This document shows positions 36,395 to 45,896 of a stretch of 64,000 nucleotides of DNA, one piece after another. The notes under the pieces were generated by a model. The model was not told the DNA's origin. It saw only the letters and a program-made list of their open reading frames with translations, and ran no database searches. The stretch lies in the NCBI RefSeq assembly GCF_003063575.1, contig NZ_NESC01000005.1, positions 186,001-250,000 of the forward strand, read 5' to 3'. The stretch's first letter is position 1. Each line of letters opens with the position of its first letter. Made by a program: the position numbers and the translations under genes. The DNA is from Limnohabitans sp. Jir72. GTDB taxonomy: Bacteria; Pseudomonadota; Gammaproteobacteria; Burkholderiales; Burkholderiaceae_C.

Positions 36395-37249
36395 ATGCTC
36401 AAACCTCCAGCCCAAACCAACCCCGAAGGCAGCTCTACTGTCTTTTTACCGCCTGTTTTACCCATCGTCTTTGACCAACCCTTGCAATGGTTGGCACTGG
36501 GTTTCAAGGATTTCGCAAGATCTCCTGGGTTGAGCACTTTGCACGGCTTGTTCATGAGCCTGTGCGGACTCGGCATCACCTGGATGGCACATGATCAATT
36601 TTGGTTGTTGGCCGGTTGTCTCTCTGGGTTCTTGGTGATTGCGCCTGTATTGGCGACGAGCCTGTATGCCATGAGTCGGGCCATGGAACGGGGAGAAACG
36701 GTCAATTTCCAACTGCTGGTAAACACCTGGACACAGTGGCACTTGCGTTTACGCCGTCAGCCTGAGAGTTACTGGAGCCTGATCCGTTTTGGCTTGCTGT
36801 TGGCATTGGCGGCCACAGGCTGGGTGATCACATCCGCGGCTTTGATCACTTTGATGGCACCCGTACCCATTCACACACCCATGGATTTTGTGCGCCATGT
36901 TGTGCTCAGCCCTGACCATTTCCTTTTTGAATTCTGGCTTGGCTTGGGCGGTTTGATGGCAGCACCGGTATTTGCATCCAGTGTGATTTCCATGCCTTTG
37001 TTGCTCGACCGCAAAGTGGGTGTGTTGCAAGCGGTGTTGACCAGCTGGAAAACCGTGTTGACCCACCCCTTGGAGATGGCTTTTTGGGCATTTCTCATCA
37101 TGGGGTTCAGCTTGCTGGGCATCTTTTCCTTGTTTTTGGGCCTCATTTTGGTGGTGCCCATGCTCGGTCATGGCAGTTGGCACGCTTACCGCCAGCTGAT
37201 CGATGTCTCCCATCTCAAAGAGCGCATTTCCGGACAAGGTGAGCAGTGA
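36395..37249 (+). CDS. DUF2189 family membrane protein
   Basis: A 284-residue integral membrane protein with about six hydrophobic segments. It matches DUF2189 by the N-terminal WLALGFKDFARSP segment, LLAGCLSGFLVIAPVLATSLYAMSRAMERGE and the C-terminal LVVPMLGHGSWHAYRQLID. Function unknown. Its TGA overlaps the next ATG (TGATG). Confidence 0.85.
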   Translation: MLKPPAQTNPEGSSTVFLPPVLPIVFDQPLQWLALGFKDFARSPGLSTLHGLFMSLCGLGITWMAHDQFWLLAGCLSGFLVIAPVLATSLYAMSRAMERGETVNFQLLVNTWTQWHLRLRRQPESYWSLIRFGLLLALAATGWVITSAALITLMAPVPIHTPMDFVRHVVLSPDHFLFEFWLGLGGLMAAPVFASSVISMPLLLDRKVGVLQAVLTSWKTVLTHPLEMAFWAFLIMGFSLLGIFSLFLGLILVVPMLGHGSWHAYRQLIDVSHLKERISGQGEQ

Positions 37250-37461
37250 TGTGGGGATTCACCGAAGAACAATTTGCCTGGTTTGGACTGACCATTGGCG
37301 TGGGCGCTTTCATGCTCTACATGTTGTTCATCATTGGGCAACTGGCTTGGGAGTCGAAAGCTGGAAAATTTGGCACCTTTATTATTTTTCTAGGTCTGGC
37401 TTTTGGCATGGTCGGTTTTGTGGCCAAAGGCATCATCCAGTGGCTCTTTGCCATTGGATGA
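37249..37461 (+). CDS. DUF2788 family membrane protein
   Basis: A 70-residue protein with two TM segments (FGLTIGVGAFMLYMLFIIGQLAWES and FGTFIIFLGLAFGMVGFVAKGIIQW), the DUF2788 pattern found in beta- and gammaproteobacteria. Function unknown. It is translationally coupled to the DUF2189 gene and is the last gene before the DnaA-box region. Confidence 0.85.
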   Translation: MWGFTEEQFAWFGLTIGVGAFMLYMLFIIGQLAWESKAGKFGTFIIFLGLAFGMVGFVAKGIIQWLFAIG

Positions 37462-37476
37462 TGCTATTCATAAAGC

Positions 37477-37485
37477 TGTGGATAA
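37477..37485 (-). promoter_or_regulatory. DnaA box (perfect TTATCCACA, minus strand)
   Basis: Plus strand TGTGGATAA, the exact reverse complement of the consensus; partner of the box at 37505. Confidence 0.75.
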
Positions 37486-37504
37486 ATATTTATCAACCCC
37501 CTAG

Positions 37505-37513
37505 TTATCCACA
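37505..37513 (+). promoter_or_regulatory. DnaA box (perfect TTATCCACA)
   Basis: Exact consensus; with the box at 37477 it forms an inverted pair separated by 19 bases. Confidence 0.75.
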
Positions 37514-37623
37514 GCACACAGCCTGTTTTCAAAGTTGTTCATATTTGCAATGCAAACCAAAAGCGCGGTCACACACATGCTTAAAAATACGATAAGTCGT
37601 TGTTTTATATAGAAAAAATAGAC

Positions 37624-37662
37624 TTACCCACAGCAGTACCTCCTCCTTACCTACTACTACTA
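37624..37662 (+). promoter_or_regulatory. near-match DnaA box followed by CTA triplets (DnaA-trio-like)
   Basis: TTACCCACA (one mismatch, 37624-37632), an 18-base spacer containing CCTCCTCC, then CTA four times (37651-37662). The complementary strand reads TAG repeats, matching the trio consensus. The spacer is longer than in the Bacillus model. Confidence 0.45.
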
Positions 37663-37743
37663 ATTTAAAATCTAAAGCTATAAGAAGACAATAAAGAACA
37701 AGCTCGCTGTTAAGATTTACGACTTTCCTCTTTCATCGGCACC

Positions 37744-38496
37744 ATGGCCATCGTTTCAGAAGCATCTCCCTTACACTGTTACGACATCAAAAGCGCTGAT
37801 CTGTCATTGGTTGCGCTGTTGCTGAAAACTTCAGACATTGCACTTGTTTCCCAGGCTTTGAGTCAACAATTGTCAGAAAACCCCGGTTTTTTTGACAATG
37901 ATCCCCTGGTGATCGATGTATCAGGTTTGTCTGATGACTTGAAAGCATCAAGTTTGGATTTGGCCAATCTGCTGAAAATCTTGCGTGTTCATGGGCTGGT
38001 TCCCATTGCCATCAAAGGAGCACAAAGCAATTTATTGGCTGTAGCACTGGGTATGGGCTTGGTAGATGCGTCCGATGCCCGTATACGCCGTTCTATGCCT
38101 GTTGCTGAGCCTTCCGCTGTTCCACCAAGTACCGTTGATTTGCGTCCTTTAGGTGCAATGGTCATCGACAAACCTTTGCGTTCTGGTCAACAGGTATACG
38201 CCAAAGGCTGTGATCTTGTTGTCTTGGCCATGGTCAATCCTGGTGCAGAGGTGATTGCCGATGGTTCAATTCACATTTACGGTACTTTGAGAGGAAAAGC
38301 CATTGCTGGCGCTCGCGGCAACATAAATGCCATGATTTTTGCGCAGTCCATGGCACCTGAATTGATCTCCATTGCTGGTGTTTACCAAACCAGCGAAAAC
38401 CCTTTATCTTCGGAAGTTCTGGGCTTGCCTGCTCAAGTTTTTTTGCAATCAGACGCTGATGGCGACAAATTGCTGATCAAGCCCTTAAAACCCTGA
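37744..38496 (+). CDS. minC: septum site-determining protein MinC
   Basis: A 250-residue FtsZ-polymerisation inhibitor that blocks polar septa. The N-terminal domain (about 1-105) carries DPLVIDVSGLSDD, and the C-terminal beta-helix domain (about 140-235) carries YAKGCDLVVLAMVNPGAEVIADGSIHIYG, LRGKAIAGARGN and IFAQSMAPELISIAGVY. Domains are joined by a Pro/Ser linker. It is the first gene of minCDE, 34 bases before minD. The ATG at 37744 has only a weak upstream ribosome-binding site. Confidence 0.97.
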   Translation: MAIVSEASPLHCYDIKSADLSLVALLLKTSDIALVSQALSQQLSENPGFFDNDPLVIDVSGLSDDLKASSLDLANLLKILRVHGLVPIAIKGAQSNLLAVALGMGLVDASDARIRRSMPVAEPSAVPPSTVDLRPLGAMVIDKPLRSGQQVYAKGCDLVVLAMVNPGAEVIADGSIHIYGTLRGKAIAGARGNINAMIFAQSMAPELISIAGVYQTSENPLSSEVLGLPAQVFLQSDADGDKLLIKPLKP

Positions 38497-38530
38497 AGCT
38501 GTTTTATCAGTCTCAAAGAAAGAAAACCCC

Positions 38531-39346
38531 ATGTCAAAAATTGTCGTTGTGACTTCCGGCAAAGGCGGCGTCGGCAAAACCACCACCAGCGCCAGTTTCG
38601 CCACTGGCTTGGCTTTGAAAGGCTTCAAAACAGCTGTGATCGACTTTGATGTGGGTCTGCGTAATTTGGATCTGATCATGGGTTGTGAGCGCCGTGTGGT
38701 GTACGACTTGATCAATGTGATCCAAGGTGAGGCCAATTTGAATCAGGCCCTGATCAAGGACAAGCAGTGCGATAACTTGTTTGTATTGGCTGCTTCGCAA
38801 ACCCGTGACAAAGATGCCTTGTCACAAGCAGGTGTTGAAAAAGTTCTGAAAGATCTGCGTGAGATGGGTTTTGACTACATCGTGTGCGATTCACCAGCGG
38901 GTATTGAAACAGGCGCTTTGATGGCCATGCACTTTGCCGACGAAGCATTGGTCGTGACCAATCCTGAAGTGTCATCTGTGCGTGATTCTGACCGCATCTT
39001 GGGCATGTTGGGCAGCAAGACCAAGCGTGCCATTGAAGGACAGGAGCCTATCAAGGAACACCTCTTGATTACTCGCTACAACCCCAATCGAGTAGAAGAC
39101 GGCCAGATGCTCTCTTTGCAGGATATTCAGGACATTTTGCGAATCAAGTTAATTGGTGTAATCCCTGAAAGCGAAAATGTCTTGCAGGCATCCAACCAAG
39201 GTACACCTGCGATCCATATGGCTAACACCGATGTGTCCGAAGCGTATAAAGATGTGATCGATCGTTTTTTGGGTGAAGACAAACCGATGCGTTTTACAGA
39301 AGCTGACAAACCAGGTTTCTTGAAGCGCCTGTTCGGAGGCAAATAA
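38531..39346 (+). CDS. minD: septum site-determining ATPase MinD
   Basis: A 271-residue deviant Walker A ATPase: GKGGVGKTTTSA at 10-21 with the signature Lys11, switch regions VIDFDVGLRNLDLIMG and IVCDSPAGIETGA, and the C-terminal amphipathic membrane-targeting helix ending KPGFLKRLFGGK. It recruits MinC to the membrane and oscillates under MinE control. AAAGAAAG precedes the ATG. Three bases separate it from minE. Confidence 0.98.
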   Translation: MSKIVVVTSGKGGVGKTTTSASFATGLALKGFKTAVIDFDVGLRNLDLIMGCERRVVYDLINVIQGEANLNQALIKDKQCDNLFVLAASQTRDKDALSQAGVEKVLKDLREMGFDYIVCDSPAGIETGALMAMHFADEALVVTNPEVSSVRDSDRILGMLGSKTKRAIEGQEPIKEHLLITRYNPNRVEDGQMLSLQDIQDILRIKLIGVIPESENVLQASNQGTPAIHMANTDVSEAYKDVIDRFLGEDKPMRFTEADKPGFLKRLFGGK

Positions 39347-39349
39347 ACC

Positions 39350-39610
39350 ATGTCATTTCTTTCTTTCTTCCTGGGCGAAAAGAAGAAAACCGCTAACGTG
39401 GCTAAAGAGCGTTTGCAAATCATTCTTGCTCATGAGCGCAGTGGTCGCAATGCAGCAGAGCCAGATTATTTGCCCGACTTGCAACGTGAGTTGATCGCAG
39501 TGATCAGCAAGTACATCAAGATCAATCAGGATGACATCAAGGTCAATCTGGAACGTCAGGACAACCTGGAAGTTCTGGAAGTCAAGATCGAGTTGCCTGA
39601 CGCACGTTGA
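39350..39610 (+). CDS. minE: cell division topological specificity factor MinE
   Basis: An 86-residue MinE: the N-terminal membrane-contact segment [29 protein letters not shown], where the MinD-binding helix follows, and the C-terminal dimerisation domain with [40 protein letters not shown]. It stimulates MinD ATPase and sets division-site placement. Confidence 0.98.
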   Translation: MSFLSFFLGEKKKTANVAKERLQIILAHERSGRNAAEPDYLPDLQRELIAVISKYIKINQDDIKVNLERQDNLEVLEVKIELPDAR

Positions 39611-39652
39611 TCCTGAAACAAAGTCCACCCTGATGGTGGACTAAAAATCACC

Positions 39653-39683
39653 AAAGGCCACCACAAGGTGGCCTTTGTTTTTT
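39653..39683. terminator. bidirectional terminator between minE and the indolepyruvate oxidoreductase gene
   Basis: AAAGGCCACC (39653-39662) pairs with GGTGGCCTTT (39667-39676), followed by T6. A second perfect hairpin, GTCCACC/GGTGGAC, lies just upstream at 39623-39641. Both genes converge here. Confidence 0.88.
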
Positions 39684-42600
39684 AGGATTTGTTCAGCGAT
39701 GCCCACAGACTGCGTGCGGCCTGAATGTTGCGTTCCTTGACGTGACCAAAGCCTTTGATGTTTTCTGGAACACGTGCCACGTCCACCGCGTGCCCATGGG
39801 TCTGGGCGTTGAGTCCTGGCAACGTGGCTTCAACTTGTTGCATGTACTCGCCAATCAAGGCTCGTTCGGTTTTTCTTTCTTCGGTGCGGCCCAGAATGTC
39901 CAGTGCAGTGCCACGCAAGCCTTTGAGTTTGGCCAGCAGTTTGAATCCTGTCAGCATAGCTGGGCCAAATTTTTGTTTGACCAATTCGCCCTTGGCGTTG
40001 CGTTTGGCCAAGAGAGGGGGTGCCAAGTGGTAATGAACCTTGAAGTCGCCTTCAAAACTGTCCTGGATGCGGGCCAAAAAATCTGACTGGGTGTGCAGGC
40101 GCGCGACTTCGTATTCGTCTTTGTAGGCCATCAACTTGTAGAGTTGGCGAGCGACGGTCTCGCTCAGCAAGCTTTTGCCCAATGGCGCTTCTGCTGCTTT
40201 GACGCGTTCGATGAAGACTTGGTAACGCTCAGCGTAAGCGCTGTTTTGGTAGTCGGTCAATCGCACCATGCGGTTTTGCACCAGATCGTCCAATGTTTCA
40301 CGCTTTTTGAAGTGGATCGTTTGTGCCGGTTGAATTTTCTGCATCAGCACATCCAGATGGTGTGCGGCATGACGGCCCCATTCAAACGCCATCAGGTTGT
40401 TTTGTACAGCGACTTCGTTGAGTTCGATGGCACGGATCAAAGATTCACGGTGCATGGGAATCCAGCCTTTTTGCCATGCGTAACCCAGGATCATGGGGTT
40501 CACATAAATGGTGTCTCCCATCAGTTGTTTGGCCAGCAGATCGGCATCGAAAGCGCTGACGCCATCGCTGCCCACTTGCCTGGAAATTTCGACCAAGCAC
40601 TGTTCGGACGGGTTTTGCCAATTGCCGTTTTTAACGAAGGCTGCGGTGGGTGTACTGCTGCTGTTGAGCGCCACATGGGTGCGGCCTTCGCGCATGCGCA
40701 GCAGGGTTTCCTTGGATGCGGTCACGATTGGATCGCAGCCCAAAATCAGATCGGCTGCGGCCATGCTCACGCGGGTGGTTCGGATGTCTTGCTGGGCATT
40801 GGCCACCAAGATGTGGCTCCAGGTGGCGCCTCCTTTTTGGGCCAGACCCGCAGCGTCTTGCGTAACGATCCCCTTGCCTTCGATGTGTGCGGCCATGCCC
40901 AGCAATTGACCGATGGTGATGACCCCGGTGCCGCCTACACCGGCCACCACTGTGCCCCATGGGTGGGTCGTGTCTGGTAGAGATGGCTCTGGCAATGCGC
41001 CCAATTCTGCCGGTGACAGTCCGTGTGCGGCTTTACTGGCTTTTTTCTTGAATTGACCCCCTTCCACCGTCACAAAGCTGGGGCAAAAACCCTTGAGGCA
41101 ACTGGTGTCCTTGTTGCAGGTGCTTTGGTTGATGGTGCGCTTGCGGCCGAGTTCGGTTTCCAGCGGCTCCACCGACAGGCAGTTCGATTGCACGCCGCAG
41201 TCGCCGCAGCCTTCGCACACTTCCTCGTTGATCATGACCCGAATAGCAGGGTCCACCATGGTGCCGCGCTTGCGGCGGCGGCGCTTTTCGGTCGCGCAGG
41301 TCTGGTCGTAAATGATGACGGTGGTGCCCTTGATTTCACGCATTTCGCGTTGAATCCGGTCCAGCTCATCGCGGTGAAACACCCGCACACCTTCGGCCAA
41401 GGCGACACCCTCGTATTTCTCGGGTTCGTCGGTGACCACCACGATGCGTTGGGCGCCTTCAGCCTTCATGCTCATGGCGATCTGGACCACGCTGTGGCCT
41501 TCAGGACGCTCGCCCACTTGCTGGCCGCCCGTCATGGCCACGGCATCGTTGTAGAGGATCTTGTAAGTGATGTTCACGCCCGATGCCACGCTTTGCCGTA
41601 CCGCCAAGATGCCGCTGTGGAAGTAGGTGCCGTCACCGATGTTGGCAAAGATGTGTGTGTCGGTGCAAAACGGCTGTTGCCCACTCCATGGCACACCCTC
41701 GCCACCCATTTGGGTAAAGCCGGCGGTGCTGCGGTTCATCCACAGGCTCATGAAGTGGCAGCCAATGCCGGCCATGGCGCGTGAGCCTTCGGGCACTTTG
41801 GTGGAGGTGTTGTGAGGGCAGCCCGAGCAAAACCAGGGTTGGCGTTCATTGGAAGCGCCCAGCACCTGGACTTCCATGGCGCTTTCTTTGGCATCCAAAA
41901 TGGCCAAATGGGCGTCGATCTGAGCAGCTGTGTCGCGGTCTATACCCAATTTTTTCAGGCGCTTGGCAATCGCTCTTGCAATGATGGCAGGAGTCAAATC
42001 GGCATTGGCACGCAAGAGCTTGCGTTCGCTGGGGTTGGGGTTTGACCATTCACCGCCCGAGAGATCACCTTCGTTTTCTTCAAACTTGCCCAAAATGTTG
42101 GGGCGCACATCGTCACGCCAGTTGTAAAGCTCTTCTTTGAGTTGGTATTCAATGACCTGGCGTTTTTCTTCAACCACCAGAATTTCGCGCAAGCCGGTGG
42201 CAAATTCACGTGTGGTTTGGGCTTCAAGAGGCCAAACCACGTTCACTTTGTGCAAACGTATGCCCAACTGTCGGCAACGGTCGTCATCGAGTCCTAAGTC
42301 CAGCAATGCTTGCCGGGTGTCGTTGTAGGCTTTGCCGCTGGCGATCAGGCCAAAGCGGTCGTTGGCGCCTTCAATCACGTTGTGGTTGAGCCGGTTGGCA
42401 CGGATGTAGGCCAGCGCGGCGTACCACTTGTAGTCGAACAGACGGGCCTCTTGCTCCAGCGCTGTGTCGGGCCAGCGGATGTGCACGCCGCCGGGTGGCA
42501 TGACGAATTCGGGCAGCACGATCTGCACGCGCTCGGGGTCGATGTGCGCCGTCGCACTGGACTCGACGATTTCCTGGATGGTTTTCATGCCCGACCAGAT

Positions 42601-43218
42601 GCCTGCAAAGCGGCTCAGGGCCAGCGCGTGCAGGCCTTGGTCGAGGATGTCCTGCACGCTGGCCGGGAAGAACACCGGCAGGCCACAGGCCTTGAAGATG
42701 TGGTCGCTCTGGTGTGCAGCGGTCGAGCTTTTGGCCACATGGTCGTCACCGGCCACCGCCAAGACGCCACCCCAGGGCGTGGTGCCGGCCATGTTGGCAT
42801 GTTTGAACACGTCTGAGCAGCGGTCAACACCCGGGCCTTTGCCGTACCAGATGCCGAACACGCCATCGAACTTGTTGGTGCCGGGAGGCGCAAAGCCCAA
42901 TTGCTGTGTGCCCCACAGAGCAGTGGCGGCCAGTTCTTCGTTCACGCCTGGTTGGAAGACGATGTTTTGGGCCTTCAGGTGATCCTTGGCCTTCCACAGC
43001 GATTGGTCGTAACTGCCCAAGGGCGAGCCCCGGTAGCCGCTGATGAAGCCTGCGGTGTTTTTGCCCTGCAAGGCGTCGCGTTGGCGTTGCAACATGGGCA
43101 GTTTGACCAGGGCTTGCACCCCGCTCATGAAAGCCCGGCCGACATCCAGGCTGTACTTGTCGTCCAGGGTCACCGTCTCAAGAGCTTGGCGGATCGAGTC
43201 GGGCAAAGGTGCATTCAT
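39682..43218 (-). CDS. indolepyruvate ferredoxin oxidoreductase, fused alpha-beta-type
   Basis: An 1178-residue single-chain 2-oxoacid:ferredoxin oxidoreductase of the indolepyruvate class, thought to convert arylpyruvates or branched 2-oxoacids from transaminated amino acids to acyl-CoA. The N-terminal pyrimidine-binding region includes FISGYRGSPLGSYD. The TPP/metal-binding region has CSGCPHNTSTKVPEGSRAMAGIGC and NIGDGTYFHSG (about 525). A ferredoxin-like cysteine cluster follows (CEGCGDCGVQSNC near 666, with CNKDTSCLKGFC), then the gamma-type domain GVGGTGVITIGQLLGMAA (about 757). It is monocistronic and divergent from an AsnC/Lrp regulator that probably controls it. Confidence 0.95.
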   Translation of the reverse strand: MNAPLPDSIRQALETVTLDDKYSLDVGRAFMSGVQALVKLPMLQRQRDALQGKNTAGFISGYRGSPLGSYDQSLWKAKDHLKAQNIVFQPGVNEELAATALWGTQQLGFAPPGTNKFDGVFGIWYGKGPGVDRCSDVFKHANMAGTTPWGGVLAVAGDDHVAKSSTAAHQSDHIFKACGLPVFFPASVQDILDQGLHALALSRFAGIWSGMKTIQEIVESSATAHIDPERVQIVLPEFVMPPGGVHIRWPDTALEQEARLFDYKWYAALAYIRANRLNHNVIEGANDRFGLIASGKAYNDTRQALLDLGLDDDRCRQLGIRLHKVNVVWPLEAQTTREFATGLREILVVEEKRQVIEYQLKEELYNWRDDVRPNILGKFEENEGDLSGGEWSNPNPSERKLLRANADLTPAIIARAIAKRLKKLGIDRDTAAQIDAHLAILDAKESAMEVQVLGASNERQPWFCSGCPHNTSTKVPEGSRAMAGIGCHFMSLWMNRSTAGFTQMGGEGVPWSGQQPFCTDTHIFANIGDGTYFHSGILAVRQSVASGVNITYKILYNDAVAMTGGQQVGERPEGHSVVQIAMSMKAEGAQRIVVVTDEPEKYEGVALAEGVRVFHRDELDRIQREMREIKGTTVIIYDQTCATEKRRRRKRGTMVDPAIRVMINEEVCEGCGDCGVQSNCLSVEPLETELGRKRTINQSTCNKDTSCLKGFCPSFVTVEGGQFKKKASKAAHGLSPAELGALPEPSLPDTTHPWGTVVAGVGGTGVITIGQLLGMAAHIEGKGIVTQDAAGLAQKGGATWSHILVANAQQDIRTTRVSMAAADLILGCDPIVTASKETLLRMREGRTHVALNSSSTPTAAFVKNGNWQNPSEQCLVEISRQVGSDGVSAFDADLLAKQLMGDTIYVNPMILGYAWQKGWIPMHRESLIRAIELNEVAVQNNLMAFEWGRHAAHHLDVLMQKIQPAQTIHFKKRETLDDLVQNRMVRLTDYQNSAYAERYQVFIERVKAAEAPLGKSLLSETVARQLYKLMAYKDEYEVARLHTQSDFLARIQDSFEGDFKVHYHLAPPLLAKRNAKGELVKQKFGPAMLTGFKLLAKLKGLRGTALDILGRTEERKTERALIGEYMQQVEATLPGLNAQTHGHAVDVARVPENIKGFGHVKERNIQAARSLWASLNKS

Positions 43219-43348
43219 GGCGCGTGTCCTGCAGATAGAAATTCAGGATCAGTGTAGAGCGCGCTTGCTGACAGGTGCTTGCTTTATGTGACAGGATTTC
43301 CCCTATGATTTGAAAGAATCTTGCTCAAAAGGATTGATTTTGGAAACA

Positions 43349-43807
43349 ATGGATAAATTCGACTGGGCCATCTTGAATGAACTGCAAAACGATGGCCGCT
43401 TGACCAACGCGGAACTCGCCCAGCGTGTGGGTTTGTCAGCGGCACCATGTTGGCGACGGGTTCGCGCACTGGAGGAGTCGGGCGTCATCAAAGGGTACCG
43501 TGCAGAGATTGATCGCCAGAAAGTGGGTCTGGACGTGTTCGCTTTCGTTCGGCTGGATGCCGAGCGCAACCGAGGCGATGTGACCCGTCAACTGGAAGAG
43601 GCCATCCTCAAGATTCCTGAGGTCATTTCTTGCCACTACATCAGCGGGGCAGGCACCTTTGAGTTGCAAGTGGTCAGCAAAGACCTCAACAGCTTCAGCC
43701 AGTTCGCACGCGATGTGCTGATCAACCTGCCCAATGTGAAGGATCTGCACACCAGTTTTTCCTTGGGTGAGGTCAAAGCCGTGGGTGCCTTGCCTTTGAA
43801 GTCTTAA
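43349..43807 (+). CDS. Lrp/AsnC family transcriptional regulator
   Basis: A 152-residue regulator: winged-helix HTH (about 8-55: LQNDGRLTNAELAQRVGLSAAPCWRRVRALEESGVI) and the RAM ligand-binding domain (VFAFVRLDAERN ... ISGAGTFELQVVSKDL). It probably binds an amino acid and controls the divergent indolepyruvate oxidoreductase gene, a pairing inferred from position. The ATG at 43349 starts MDKFDWAIL; a TTG at 43340 has AAAGGA seven bases upstream and is a real alternative that adds three residues. Confidence 0.92.
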   Translation: MDKFDWAILNELQNDGRLTNAELAQRVGLSAAPCWRRVRALEESGVIKGYRAEIDRQKVGLDVFAFVRLDAERNRGDVTRQLEEAILKIPEVISCHYISGAGTFELQVVSKDLNSFSQFARDVLINLPNVKDLHTSFSLGEVKAVGALPLKS

Positions 43808-43925
43808 CGCGTGCACCCATTGGGGGTGTGCCTGTAAAATCAGCAAATTCGGCTGACCCCGTGGCAGGGCGGCTCACGGCGCATGTGGCGCTCATTTTTT
43901 AGCCTTCAAGCGGAGGCGGACACTC

Positions 43926-45896
43926 ATGCTTTATCCTCAAGAATTCGATGTGATCGTGGTCGGTGGCGGCCATGCTGGAACCGAAGCCGCCTTGGCGGCC
44001 GCCCGCATGGGCAGCAAAACACTTTTGCTCAGCCACAACATCGAGACCTTGGGGCAGATGAGTTGCAACCCCAGCATTGGCGGTATTGGCAAGGGCCACC
44101 TTGTCAAAGAGGTGGATGCTATGGGCGGTGCCATGGCGCTGGCCACCGACGAGGGCGGCATCCAGTTCCGTATCCTCAACAGTTCCAAAGGCCCCGCTGT
44201 GCGTGCCACCCGTGCCCAGGCCGACCGCATTTTGTACAAGGCGGCCATTCGCCGTATCTTGGAAAACCAGCCGAACCTTTGGCTGTTTCAGCAAGCCGTG
44301 GACGATTTGATGGTCGAAGGCGACCGGGTGGTGGGGGCCGTCACGCAAGTGGGCATCCGTTTCCGTTCGCGCACGGTGGTGCTGACGGCCGGGACTTTCC
44401 TGGATGGCAAGATCCATGTGGGCTTGCAGAACTATTCGGCGGGTCGGGCAGGGGATCCGCCTGCCGTCAGCTTGTCTGCACGTCTGAAAGAGTTGAAGCT
44501 GCCGCAAGGGCGTTTGAAGACCGGTACACCGCCGCGTCTGGATGGCCGCACCATTGACTTCAGCCAATGCAGCGAGCAGCCCGGGGACGGCATGCCCGGC
44601 GGCATGAATCCTCATGATGGTGTGCCGGTGTTCAGCTTCATGGGCCGTGCAGACATGCACCCACAGCAAATGCCCTGCTGGATCACACATACCAATGAGC
44701 GCACGCACGAGATCATCCGATCGGGCTTTGACCGCAGCCCCATGTTCACCGGCAAGATCGAGGGTGTGGGCCCGCGCTATTGCCCCAGCGTCGAAGACAA
44801 GATCAACCGCTTTGCCGACAAGGACAGCCACCAGATTTTTCTGGAGCCTGAAGGCCTGACGACGAACGAGTATTACCCCAACGGCATCTCGACCAGCCTG
44901 CCGTTCGATATCCAGTACGACCTGGTGCGCTCGATGAAGGGCCTGGAAAACTGCCACATCTTGCGACCCGGTTACGCCATTGAATACGACTACTTTGACC
45001 CGCGCGCCTTGAAAAACAGTTTTGAGACCAAGCAAATCAACGGCTTGTTTTTCGCCGGTCAGATCAATGGCACCACCGGGTACGAAGAGGCTGCCGCCCA
45101 AGGTTTGTTTGCGGGCATCAACGCCGCTCTGCAGTGCCGAGGCGAAGCCGCCTGGACGCCTGCACGCGATCAGGCCTATTTGGGTGTGTTGGTCGACGAC
45201 CTGGTGACTCAGGGTGTGACCGAGCCTTACCGCATGTTCACCAGTCGTGCAGAGTTCCGTCTGCAGCTGCGAGAAGACAATGCCGACGCCCGCTTGACCG
45301 AAGTGGGGCGGCAAATGGGACTGGTGGATGATGCCCGTTGGGACGCCTTCAGCCGCAAGCGCGATGCTGTTTCACGTGAAACAGAGCGCCTGAAATCCAC
45401 TTGGGTCAACCCGCGCAATCTACCTGCTGCTGAGTCTGAGCGTGTGCTGGGCAAGGCCATTGAGCACGAGCACAACCTGTTCGATTTGCTGCGCAGACCG
45501 AATGTGAACTATCCCGCGCTGATGTCGCTGGACGGCGGACGCATGGCCAGTGCGGATGTTTCACGTGAAACGCTGGGCGACCTGAGCCCTTCGGTGATCG
45601 AGCAGGTCGAGATCGCTGCCAAGTATTCCGGCTACATCGACCGCCAAAAGGGCGAGGTGGAGCGGGCCGCGTTTTATGAACACCTGCGCTTGCCCGAGGG
45701 GCTGGATTACATGCATGTGTCGGCCTTGTCGATTGAGGCGCGCCAAAAGTTGGCTAAACACCGGCCTGAAACATTGGGCCAGGCTTCACGCATTTCGGGC
45801 ATCACGCCCGCCAGCGTTTCGCTGCTGTTGATTCATTTGAAGAAGGGTGGCTTCAAGGGCTTCATGCAACCCGCAGAAGAAAGCCAGTCTGCATGA
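43926..45896 (+). CDS. mnmG: tRNA uridine-5-carboxymethylaminomethyl modification enzyme MnmG (GidA)
   Basis: A 656-residue FAD enzyme that, with MnmE, modifies U34 of tRNAs. Motifs are [18 protein letters not shown] (12-29), [45 protein letters not shown] with FAD contacts, and the C-terminal tRNA-binding region [18 protein letters not shown]. Two parS sites lie inside the gene (45368-45383, 45557-45572), both in the same frame so each encodes VSRET. It overlaps rsmG by four bases (ATGA). Position near parAB is the common arrangement close to replication origins. Confidence 0.98.
   Translation: MLYPQEFDVIVVGGGHAGTEAALAAARMGSKTLLLSHNIETLGQMSCNPSIGGIGKGHLVKEVDAMGGAMALATDEGGIQFRILNSSKGPAVRATRAQADRILYKAAIRRILENQPNLWLFQQAVDDLMVEGDRVVGAVTQVGIRFRSRTVVLTAGTFLDGKIHVGLQNYSAGRAGDPPAVSLSARLKELKLPQGRLKTGTPPRLDGRTIDFSQCSEQPGDGMPGGMNPHDGVPVFSFMGRADMHPQQMPCWITHTNERTHEIIRSGFDRSPMFTGKIEGVGPRYCPSVEDKINRFADKDSHQIFLEPEGLTTNEYYPNGISTSLPFDIQYDLVRSMKGLENCHILRPGYAIEYDYFDPRALKNSFETKQINGLFFAGQINGTTGYEEAAAQGLFAGINAALQCRGEAAWTPARDQAYLGVLVDDLVTQGVTEPYRMFTSRAEFRLQLREDNADARLTEVGRQMGLVDDARWDAFSRKRDAVSRETERLKSTWVNPRNLPAAESERVLGKAIEHEHNLFDLLRRPNVNYPALMSLDGGRMASADVSRETLGDLSPSVIEQVEIAAKYSGYIDRQKGEVERAAFYEHLRLPEGLDYMHVSALSIEARQKLAKHRPETLGQASRISGITPASVSLLLIHLKKGGFKGFMQPAEESQSA
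45368..45383. promoter_or_regulatory. parS: parS site 1 (perfect, inside mnmG)
   Basis: TGTTTCACGTGAAACA, the exact 16-base ParB-binding palindrome, encoding part of AVSRETE in MnmG. Confidence 0.95.
45557..45572. promoter_or_regulatory. parS: parS site 2 (15 of 16, inside mnmG)
   Basis: TGTTTCACGTGAAACG, differing only in the last base; 189 bases from site 1 and in the same reading phase. Confidence 0.88.

Larger units (their letters stand above)
37462..37743. other. AT-rich spacer with DnaA boxes: candidate oriC or DnaA-controlled minC promoter
   Basis: This 282-bp spacer is much AT-richer than its surroundings and has no gene. It holds an inverted pair of perfect DnaA boxes within an 11-base inverted repeat (GCTGTGGATAA at 37475-37485 and TTATCCACAGC at 37505-37515), a near-match TTACCCACA (37624-37632), then four CTA triplets (37651-37662) running into TAATTTAAAATC. 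The order box, spacer, CTA triplets, AT-rich stretch resembles the basal unwinding module (DnaA-trio) of bacterial origins. It also must hold the minC promoter. See findings for the case for and against an origin. Confidence 0.5.

Noticed and set aside
43808..43925. Intrinsic terminator after the AsnC-type gene
   Set aside because: A GTGCACCC/GGGTGTGC stem exists but needs two wobble pairs and has no T-run.
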